From assembly GCA_029561145.1 (NCBI GenBank), contig JAKQJM010000034.1, forward strand, positions 37,033 through 101,032: a stretch of DNA of 64,000 bases, in the 5' to 3' direction. Position numbers and translations under genes: made by a program. Shown one piece after another: positions 50,221 to 57,917 of the stretch. Every line of letters starts with the position of its first letter. Within the stretch, counting starts at the first letter, position 1. The notes under the pieces were generated by a model that worked only from the letters and a program-made list of their open reading frames with translations, was not told the DNA's origin and did no database searches. This DNA is from Pseudomonadota bacterium (GTDB lineage Bacteria; Pseudomonadota; Gammaproteobacteria; Xanthomonadales; Rhodanobacteraceae).

Positions 50221-50905
50221 GTTGCCGGTCAATTCGTTCGCTATCCGTCAACGCGGGCACCAGCAGGCCCGTCACGAAGCAAGCGAAGCCAGCGCCCAGC
50301 AGTTGTGCGACAACGAACCCGCCGACGTCCTGCGGCCGAATACCGGCGAACGTCTGCGTCAGTGCGCGCGCCAGTGTTACCGCCGGATTCGCGAACGATG
50401 TGCTCGCGGTGAACCAGTACGCAGCGAAGACATACGCGGCGACGAGCAGCGGAACGGCCTTGGGCCTCAACCGCGCGCCGAGACGGATCGTCAGCAACAG
50501 GCCAAAGCTCGCGACTCCCTCGCTGATCCATTGCGATACGCCCGCGCGCTCATGTGTGCCCGGCTGAAACAGCGGAAGGTCGAACATCGCGTGAGCGAGC
50601 ATTACGCCGGCGATTGCACCCGAGACCTGCGCGCCGATATAGGCGAGTGTGTCCCGGCTTTCCAGATCGCCGTGAACACGCGCCGCGAGCGTGACTGCCG
50701 GATTGAAATGAGCGCCGGAGACCGGGCCCAGCACGGCAATGAGGACATACAGGATCGCCGCCGTGGCGCCTGCGTTGGCCAGCAGGGCGACGCCATCGTT
50801 TCCTTGCGACAGGCTGACGCCCATGATCCCTGAACCGACCACGCAGGCCAGCAGCAGGGCCGTGCCGATGAATTCGGCGAAGATCCTGTTCGTCAGCGGC
50901 ATCAA
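50198..50905 (-). CDS. MIP/aquaporin channel, arsenic-associated
   Basis: Two NPA motifs (GAHFNPAVTLAARVHGDL, SFANPAVTLARALTQTFAGI); last gene of ars operon. Confidence 0.88.
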   Translation of the reverse strand: MMPLTNRIFAEFIGTALLLACVVGSGIMGVSLSQGNDGVALLANAGATAAILYVLIAVLGPVSGAHFNPAVTLAARVHGDLESRDTLAYIGAQVSGAIAGVMLAHAMFDLPLFQPGTHERAGVSQWISEGVASFGLLLTIRLGARLRPKAVPLLVAAYVFAAYWFTASTSFANPAVTLARALTQTFAGIRPQDVGGFVVAQLLGAGFACFVTGLLVPALTDSERIDRQLTSDRRA

Positions 50906-51294
50906 AGCGTCGCCAGCAGATTTCTTACCCGGAGCGAGATCTCATCGCGGACTGCACGATAACCCTCGTCATCCATGTGTCTGGGATCAGGCAATCCCCA
51001 ATCTTCACGGTGCTTCGCCGACACCCATGGGCACGCATCGCCGCAGCCCATCGTGACCACGGCATCGAATTCGCCGACGACGTCATCGAGTGACTTGGAG
51101 CCGTGCTTGCCGAGGTCGTAACCGAGCTCAGCCATGAAGCGGACAGCCTTGGGATTGATCACGCCGGACGGTTTCGATCCGGCGCTCAACGCTTCGATCC
51201 CGGCGCCGCCATGGATGCGCGCGAACGCCTCGGCCATCTGGCTGCGATTGGCGTTTTCCACGCACACGAAAAGAACACGTTTCCTGGAAGTCAT
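50902..51294 (-). CDS. arsC: Arsenate reductase ArsC (LMW-PTP-like)
   Basis: RVLFVCVENANRSQMAEAFAR...VVTMGCGDACPWV...WGLPDP. Confidence 0.88.
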   Translation of the reverse strand: MTSRKRVLFVCVENANRSQMAEAFARIHGGAGIEALSAGSKPSGVINPKAVRFMAELGYDLGKHGSKSLDDVVGEFDAVVTMGCGDACPWVSAKHREDWGLPDPRHMDDEGYRAVRDEISLRVRNLLATL

Positions 51295-51301
51295 GGGTCA
51301 C

Positions 51302-51787
51302 TCAACGCTCGTTGGCAATCAGGCGCAGTTGCTGCTCTCGGGCGAGATGATCGAGCCGGTCCAGGCGCAACGCGCACAGCAGTTCGATTCGACGGCGAAG
51401 GACCAGCCAGACATCCTTGAATGCCTGCCTGTCGTCGGGTGTAAGCGCGGGATCGGGTACGCCCCAATGCGCCATCGCGGGGTGGCCCGGCCAGACAGGA
51501 CAAACCTCGCCAGCAGCGTCGTCGCAGACCGTGATGATGAAATCCATGACTGGCGCATTCGGGGCAGCGAACTCATCCCAGCTCTTGGTTCTGAGCGAAC
51601 TCGGATTGATGCCCAGACTGGCGATAAGCTCGGCCGCGAGCGGCTGCACTGCGGGCGAGGGATGACTGCCAGCGCTGTAGCCACGGATGCGTCCCTTGCT
51701 TAGCGCTGTGATCAACGCCTCGGCCATCTGGCTGCGGGCAGAATTTCCGGTGCACAGGAAAAATGCGTTGTAGGTGCGTTCGCTCAT
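51302..51787 (-). CDS. arsC: Arsenate reductase ArsC, second paralogue
   Basis: AFFLCTGNSARSQMAEALI...SAGSHPS...ITVCDDAAGEVCPVWPGHPAMAHWGVPDP. Confidence 0.9.
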   Translation of the reverse strand: MSERTYNAFFLCTGNSARSQMAEALITALSKGRIRGYSAGSHPSPAVQPLAAELIASLGINPSSLRTKSWDEFAAPNAPVMDFIITVCDDAAGEVCPVWPGHPAMAHWGVPDPALTPDDRQAFKDVWLVLRRRIELLCALRLDRLDHLAREQQLRLIANER

Positions 51788-51795
51788 GATATGGC

Positions 51796-52281
51796 TCAGC
51801 GACAATCCGACTTCGGGCAGCACGACGGGCTTTGCTCGGGCACGGACATCACTTGCGACGCGCCGGGTGTGCAGGCACTGCCGTCAGTGGCGCAGGGCGC
51901 ATCCCCGCCGTGATAGGTGGTCGCACTATCCAGCGTGTGAAAGGTTTCCCAGCGTGTGCCTTGCGGGTCTTCGGTCCATAGCTTGTCGGAACGGGCGTAG
52001 CAGCAAACCGTGGCGTCCTCGGGGATGACGCTGCCACCCGCGGCGTCCAATCGACGCCCGAGATCGGCGAGTTCTTCACGGCTGTCGACCTGGATTCCCA
52101 GGTGGTCGATTCCCGGCGCGCGGCCCACGGTGGAGATCGCGAAGTTGACTCGCGGATCTTCCATCATCCACTTGGCGTAGTCGGGCTTGAGGACAGTCGG
52201 TGGGGATGCGAACAGTTCGGAATAGAAGCGGATGCTGGCGGTGAGATCGGCCACATTGAGGTGTACGTGGAAGCGGTTCAT
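51796..52281 (-). CDS. ArsI/CadI-family VOC metalloenzyme
   Basis: RFHVHLNVADLTASIRFYSELFASPPTVLKPDYAKWMMEDPRVNFAIS...VCCYARSDKLWTEDPQG; Cys-rich tail. Confidence 0.88.
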   Translation of the reverse strand: MNRFHVHLNVADLTASIRFYSELFASPPTVLKPDYAKWMMEDPRVNFAISTVGRAPGIDHLGIQVDSREELADLGRRLDAAGGSVIPEDATVCCYARSDKLWTEDPQGTRWETFHTLDSATTYHGGDAPCATDGSACTPGASQVMSVPEQSPSCCPKSDCR

Positions 52282-52619
52282 GGCGTGGTTCCTGATTTGC
52301 GAGGTGCGCAAAGAGCGACGGGATCACAACTTGCAACTCCAGCGCAGCAGTTTTCGGTGAGATACGCGATCAGGGTGTTCATCTGCAGGTAATTTGCACG
52401 AACACGAATGACCCGGCCTTCGCGCTGGTCGTGGACCAGCGACGCCGCACGCAGGACGTTGAGATGCGCAGTCAACGTAGCGGCCGGCAGGTCGAGGAGC
52501 TCGCGAAGTTCACCCACAGGCAGCCCGCCGGGGCCGACCTGGACAAGCTGGCGGAAGGCCGCCAGCCTCGTTTCGTGACTGAGGGCATTGAGGACCAAAA
52601 CTGCTGACTGACCGTTCAT
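52278..52619 (-). CDS. ArsR-family transcriptional regulator
   Basis: ALSHETRLAAFRQLVQVGPGGLPVGELRELLDLPAATLTAHLNVLRAASLVHDQREGRVIRV wHTH; first gene of ars operon. Confidence 0.92.
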   Translation of the reverse strand: MNGQSAVLVLNALSHETRLAAFRQLVQVGPGGLPVGELRELLDLPAATLTAHLNVLRAASLVHDQREGRVIRVRANYLQMNTLIAYLTENCCAGVASCDPVALCAPRKSGTTP

Positions 52620-52635
52620 TGTTCGATTGTTCCGG

Positions 52636-52648
52636 TATTTACGAAATA
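52636..52648. promoter_or_regulatory. Candidate ArsR operator half-site pair
   Basis: TATTT-ACG-AAATA inverted repeat 17 nt upstream of arsR start. Confidence 0.35.
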
Positions 52649-52760
52649 TGTCAATGACCCAGCCCCGGCGTCGATGACCGACAACCTCCTTCGAGCTTAT
52701 GAATGAGGCTCTTCGTTCGCGAGAGCGGATCAACCCACAATCACTGGGCCATCGATGGAC

Positions 52761-54176
52761 TTACGTTGCTTGCTGACCCTCAGCGACGGAGGGCAAACCG
52801 AGGAACTCGCGTACCGGCGCAATCCGGCGCAGGATCAGGCGTTCGACCAGCCAGACCGTGATCATCGACAATCCAAGCAGGGGCAACACGGTGCCGAGCA
52901 AGGTCATCAGGACGAAGAATCCGATCGCGAATCGCGTGGATTCCTGCGCAACCGGTGCGCCCAACGTGCCGATGGTTCGACGGCGCCACCACATGACGAC
53001 GGCGCTGATCGACACGAGAATCAGCCCGCTCGTCGTGAACACGCCAAGCGCCTGGTTGAACCAGCCGAACAACTGGCCTTCATGCGCCGCGACGCCATAG
53101 CCGACGATGCGGTCGATCAACGGTCGCGCCGGGAAATCCGTGCGTGACAGTACCTCACCGGTGTCCGCATCGAGGACGAGGTTGCTGCGTCGCGGACGAT
53201 TCTGCGTGTCCGAGCGTGCCGTCCATTGAGGCGCATTGGCCGAGGGCGGGGCGATCCGTACCGGCGGCGGCAGCCGGAGTGCGCCGACATTGACGGCCAT
53301 CCGATCGATTGCACGGTAATCGCTCGCAACGGGGAGCGTGTCGGCCATTGCCATGCCGTGTCCGGCGTGTTCGTTGATCGTCGTGCCGTCATCGTCGGCG
53401 CGTGCCGTGCCTGCATTGCCGGAGCCTGTTGGCCAATCCTGATGAACTGTCGTTTCGCTCGACAATTGACGAGCCTGCTTGAGCAGGTTGCCCCAGGATT
53501 TCGTCCATGGAAGTCCGGACACCAGCAGAAACAGCGCGAACATCGAAACGTGGAAGCCGGTAACCGCGTGCAGGTCCCGCCAGAAAACCCGGCGACCGCC
53601 ATTCAGGCGCGGATAGAGGATTCCGCCGATCCCGGCATTGCGCGGCCACCAGAGGAACAGGCCGCTGATCAACATGACGATGATCCACGAGGCCGCCAGT
53701 TCGACCGTGATCGAACCGCCGTCGCCGAGCATCAGCTCGCCATGCAGGTGGAGGATCACGTTGCTGAAACGGCCTTCGTCATTGACCACGCCAAGGACTT
53801 TCAATGTCTGCGGGTGCACATGGACGCGGAACAATTCCTGTCCCTGGTTGACCAACACGCGCACTGCCGAATGCGCATCAACGGGCAACTCGTAGGCATC
53901 GAGCGTGCCGTGTGGAACGGCTGCCAGGGCGGCCCCGATCTGCGCCGACACGGATGCCGGCGAACCGCTGACTTGCAGGTTGTCATAGCCGCGATCCAGC
54001 CATGCATCGATCTGCGGCTTGAAAAGGTAGATCGTGCCGGTCAGCGACAGCCAAAGCACAAACGGGATGCAGAGCAGCCCTGAATAGAAATGCCAGCGCC
54101 ATACAGTACGCCGCGACGGCCAGCGCCGGCGCAGGGATTCGGATTCGTTGCCGGCCAGCGAAACCGGATCAGTCAT
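52761..54176 (-). CDS. PepSY-associated TM helix protein
   Basis: WHFYSGLLCIPFVLWLSLTGTIYLFKPQID...FWRDLHAVTGFHVSMFALFLLVSGLPWTKSWG. Confidence 0.85.
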   Translation of the reverse strand: MTDPVSLAGNESESLRRRWPSRRTVWRWHFYSGLLCIPFVLWLSLTGTIYLFKPQIDAWLDRGYDNLQVSGSPASVSAQIGAALAAVPHGTLDAYELPVDAHSAVRVLVNQGQELFRVHVHPQTLKVLGVVNDEGRFSNVILHLHGELMLGDGGSITVELAASWIIVMLISGLFLWWPRNAGIGGILYPRLNGGRRVFWRDLHAVTGFHVSMFALFLLVSGLPWTKSWGNLLKQARQLSSETTVHQDWPTGSGNAGTARADDDGTTINEHAGHGMAMADTLPVASDYRAIDRMAVNVGALRLPPPVRIAPPSANAPQWTARSDTQNRPRRSNLVLDADTGEVLSRTDFPARPLIDRIVGYGVAAHEGQLFGWFNQALGVFTTSGLILVSISAVVMWWRRRTIGTLGAPVAQESTRFAIGFFVLMTLLGTVLPLLGLSMITVWLVERLILRRIAPVREFLGLPSVAEGQQAT

Positions 54177-54399
54177 CGCGGGCTCCGGATTGCCGATCGG
54201 CGACCGTCCTGGTGAACCTGTCGAGCTCGTCCATCGTTACGGCGTCGCCTTGCGTGGGTGGGGCAACATACTGAATACAAGCCAGTGGCTGCCAGTACTT
54301 CATGACCGCGCTTATCACCCAGGTCCGCCCGGGATACGGATGATCGCCGTTGTATTCGTCGCTGTTGGGATTTCCTATGCCGAACGAGGCATCCAGCAC
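54169..54399 (-). pseudogene. Possible 3' remnant of TonB-dependent receptor
   Basis: LDASFGIGNPNSDEYNGDHPYPGRTWVISAVMKYW resembles a TonB receptor C-terminal strand; in-frame stop shortly upstream; next to PepSY gene. Confidence 0.3.
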
Positions 54400-54538
54400 G
54401 GCGCGCTGACCTGTTCGACATCAGCGAAGTCCTCTAAGATCGCGTTGCTGAAAAATCGGGACAGCGCTCAAAGAACCCCATCGCTTGCACGTGCATGACT
54501 GTCGCCACTGCAGGCACAAGTCCATTGGAGAAATCGGT

Positions 54539-54967
54539 TTGCCAAATATCGCATCGTTGCTCAAGGACGAAATAACCCGCCTGTGCCGGAAGGAGTTGCG
54601 CGCGCAGCTCGATCCGGTCAGGAACGCGTCGGCCGGATACCGCAAGGAAATCGCGCAACTCAAGCGGCGCATCGACCAGTTGGAGCGCCAGGGCAGGAAA
54701 CTGCAGAAGCAGGTACCGCCAGCCCAAGGGCAATCCATCGAAGAGGATCGAAAGCTCCGCTTCGTCGCAAAGGGTCTCGTTTCGCTGCGCAAGCGCCTTG
54801 GCTTGTCAATCGAAGCTTTTGCAAAACTCCTGCATGTCAGCCCGCAAAGCATCTACAACTGGCAGACCGGGAAAACGACTCCGCAGAGAGCGCAACTGGA
54901 AAAGCTCGCGTCGATCCGAAGTCTCGGCAAACGCGAAGCGGCGGCGCTCCTGAACGCAGCAGATTGA
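54539..54967 (+). CDS. XRE-like helix-turn-helix regulator
   Basis: LPNIASLLKDEITRLCRKELRAQ...coiled coil...LRKRLGLSIEAFAKLLHVSPQSIYNWQTGKTTPQ; TTG start after ggaga. Confidence 0.75.
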   Translation: MPNIASLLKDEITRLCRKELRAQLDPVRNASAGYRKEIAQLKRRIDQLERQGRKLQKQVPPAQGQSIEEDRKLRFVAKGLVSLRKRLGLSIEAFAKLLHVSPQSIYNWQTGKTTPQRAQLEKLASIRSLGKREAAALLNAAD

Positions 54968-55012
54968 TGCCGGGATCGGCCGGCACGCCGAGTTGTTCTC
55001 TGTACGCCTGGC

Positions 55013-55585
55013 TCAGTCTTCGCGCGGAAGCACGGTCAGCACGCGTTCGATGAACAGGTGCAGTTCCTTCATGTAGTTGCCGAGGAACTCCGCGGTGGCG
55101 TCATTGCTAACCGTGCCGTCTTCGGCGATCAGGCCGGGACGGAACTGGATGTACGCCTCGGTCGTGTTCATCAGCGGCGAATTGCAGAAGCACAGCACGC
55201 CACGCAACTGCTGCTGGGCGACGGCGGTACCGATCGCACCGGGTGAGGTGCCGATCACACCCGAAGGCTTGCGCGCAAACGAATTCGTGCCCCATGGACG
55301 GCTTGCCCAATCGATCGCATTCTTCAACGCGCCGGGGATCGAGCGGTTGTATTCCGGCGTGACGAAGAGCACCGCGTCGACATCGGCGATCGCCTGCTTG
55401 AATGCACGCGCGACCGCAGGGAAATCAGCGTCGTAGTCGTAGCTGTACAGAGGCAACTCCCTGATCGGGATCTCGACCATTTCCATTCCGGGCGGCGCGA
55501 GGCGCGTGAGCGCCCTGGCCAACAGGCGGTTGATCGAACCCTGGGCGAGACTTCCAACCAGATAGCCAACCTTGTAGGTCTTCAT
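55013..55585 (-). CDS. NADPH-dependent FMN reductase
   Basis: KVGYLVGSLAQGSINRLLARAL...VLFVTPEYNRSIPGALKNAIDWASRP. Confidence 0.9.
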   Translation of the reverse strand: MKTYKVGYLVGSLAQGSINRLLARALTRLAPPGMEMVEIPIRELPLYSYDYDADFPAVARAFKQAIADVDAVLFVTPEYNRSIPGALKNAIDWASRPWGTNSFARKPSGVIGTSPGAIGTAVAQQQLRGVLCFCNSPLMNTTEAYIQFRPGLIAEDGTVSNDATAEFLGNYMKELHLFIERVLTVLPRED

Positions 55586-55938
55586 GTCGATTCCTCGGCG
55601 GAGGTGATGGTGTGGCGAACTTCCTTGCCTGATCGAATCGCCGCAACGGAGGATATCGATCCTCGTCGCGTCGAACCCTTCCTCGATCCAACAACCAGAA
55701 ACCATGTCGCGTCCGGGACGGATTTTTCCCGTCACCGCCGGCTTCGATCGCCGCGGGATTCACGGGATCCCCGCATACCTCGGCTTCAACGATTCGCACC
55801 CGGGGACGCAGCCTGATAGCCTTTGATGCCGCGCCAGATTGCGTCATCGTTATTGCGAGCCTGGCACGGCGAATGTGAGTATTTCGTGATGGAGCCGGGT
55901 CGGCATGGTCCGCTCGTTGCGACCCGGATGGAGATGCC

Positions 55939-56718
55939 ATGAATTCACGCATGCCGACCATCTTCTTCGGACACGGCAATCCGATGAACGCGTTGCAGGA
56001 CAACGAGTGGAGTCGTGGCTGGGCCGCGATCGGCCAGCGCCTGCCACGGCCGCGCGCGGTGCTGTCGGTGTCGGCACACTGGTACCTGCCTGGCATCGCG
56101 GTCACCGCGGCAACCGTGCCACGCACGATCCACGATTTCGGCGGCTTTCCACGCGAGTTGTTCGAGGTGCAGTATCCAGCGCCGGGCGACCTCGACCTGG
56201 TGCGCCGCGTGCGCGACCTGTTGAGCCCGCAGGAGGTACGTGCCGATCTTTCGTGGGGACTGGACCACGGTACGTGGTCGGTATTGCGCCATGTATTTCC
56301 GGCTGCCGACGTGCCGGTGGTGCAACTGTCGATCGACGAGTCGCAGCCCGCCGCTTTCCATTACGCGCTGGGCCGGATGCTGCGGCCACTGCGCGACGAG
56401 GGCATCCTGCTGATCGGCAGTGGCGACGTCGTGCACAACTTGCACACCTACGCCTGGGGTCGCCATCCGGCCGAGCCTTTCGACTGGGCAGTGCGCTTCG
56501 AACAGAAGGCGCGCGAACTGATGCAGGAGGGCAAACATCGGGCCTTGGTCGATTACGAGACTCTGGGCCGCGACGCCGAATTGTCCATACCCACGCCCGA
56601 GCACTACCTTCCACTGCTCTACGTGCTCGGTGCCAGCGACGGGAATGACGCGGTGACGTTCCCGGTCGAAGGCATGGACGGCGGTTCGATCTCGATGCTT
56701 TCGGTGCAGTTCGGCTGA
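55939..56718 (+). CDS. ygiD: 4,5-DOPA dioxygenase extradiol (LigB family)
   Basis: PTIFFGHGNPMNALQDNEWSRGW...SAHWYLPGIAVTA...IHDFGGFPRELFEVQYPAPG...SGDVVHNL. Confidence 0.92.
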   Translation: MNSRMPTIFFGHGNPMNALQDNEWSRGWAAIGQRLPRPRAVLSVSAHWYLPGIAVTAATVPRTIHDFGGFPRELFEVQYPAPGDLDLVRRVRDLLSPQEVRADLSWGLDHGTWSVLRHVFPAADVPVVQLSIDESQPAAFHYALGRMLRPLRDEGILLIGSGDVVHNLHTYAWGRHPAEPFDWAVRFEQKARELMQEGKHRALVDYETLGRDAELSIPTPEHYLPLLYVLGASDGNDAVTFPVEGMDGGSISMLSVQFG

Positions 56719-56880
56719 GCACGTGATCCGCTTGCGGTTCCGGCGTGACAAATCGGATGCCGACAAGCTTCGAGCGTTTGCAGATCTTCGCGCAGACCGC
56801 ACGCCGATCCATTCCGACGTGCCGCTCCCTGTAAGATCGACGGGTCTGCGTGCGAATGCTGCACCCACAAGAGAGGGACC

Positions 56881-57771
56881 ATGACCGAGCGCCTTTTGTC
56901 GGGAGACCCGCCACAGCGACTGCTGTTGGCCATCGATCTCAGCAGCCGCGGCGATCGCGCGTTCGACCGCGCCATCCAATTGGCGCGCGCATGGCGCGCC
57001 GAGCTCCACCTGGTCCATGCAGTCGAGGCTCCACCGCCAGCGATACCGGCTGGCGTCGACAGCGAGGTTTTCCTGCGCCGGTATCCGGACGTCAAGGCGG
57101 AGGCGTTGCGCCGGATCCGTCGCTACGTGGAAACCAGCGAGCTGGCGACCGCGATTCACGTCGAGGACGCTCCTGCCGCAAAGGCGATACTCGCGGTGGC
57201 GGAGCGGGAAGCCTGCGACCTGTTGATACTCGGCGAGTCGCGCGACGGCCTGTCGGGGCTGCTCGAAAGCACCCTCGAGCAAGTGGTGCGGAAGGCGCCG
57301 ATCTCGGTACTGGCAGTGCGCAATCGTCCGCATGCGCCTTATCGATCGCTGCTCGTCGGCACGGACTTCACCGACGAGGCGCAGCAGGCCCTGGTCGTGG
57401 CCGCACGACTGTTTCCCGCGGCCGACATCACGCTGATGCATGCGCACCAGATGGCGTATGCGGGCCTGCTCGAGAATGCCTCGCAATCGTCAGAGTCGGA
57501 AGCGGAACACCGGGCGCGGTTGCGCGCGCATATCGAGGATACCGACCTCACGCCCGAGCGAAAGGGATCCATTCACACACGGGTCGACGTCGGTGCACCC
57601 GCTGCCGTCCTGCAGCGCTACGTCAATGACAGCGGTGCCGATCTGACCGTCATCGGAGCGCATCCACGCGGAATTCTCTTCGACGCCGTGGTCGGAACTT
57701 CGCGATCGATCCTGGGGGCGATCCCGGGTGACGTTCTCGTTGTGCGGGCAATACGACGCGACATCGACTGA
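56881..57771 (+). CDS. Universal stress protein (tandem Usp domains)
   Basis: RLLLAIDLSSRGDRAFDRAIQLA...SLLVGTDFTDEAQQALVVAARL...DLTVIGAHPRG. Confidence 0.88.
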   Translation: MTERLLSGDPPQRLLLAIDLSSRGDRAFDRAIQLARAWRAELHLVHAVEAPPPAIPAGVDSEVFLRRYPDVKAEALRRIRRYVETSELATAIHVEDAPAAKAILAVAEREACDLLILGESRDGLSGLLESTLEQVVRKAPISVLAVRNRPHAPYRSLLVGTDFTDEAQQALVVAARLFPAADITLMHAHQMAYAGLLENASQSSESEAEHRARLRAHIEDTDLTPERKGSIHTRVDVGAPAAVLQRYVNDSGADLTVIGAHPRGILFDAVVGTSRSILGAIPGDVLVVRAIRRDID

Positions 57772-57917
57772 CGGGCAGAAACACGAAGGCGCTCGTTCGT
57801 TATTGCACATGAGCCAACTGCGAGCGGTTCGCACATTGGCGTATTCGAGTGTCGCTTCGACCGGGGATCGATGCCGCGTGTACGCATCAACCACTCCGTA
57901 GTTGGTAAAGTGCGGTC

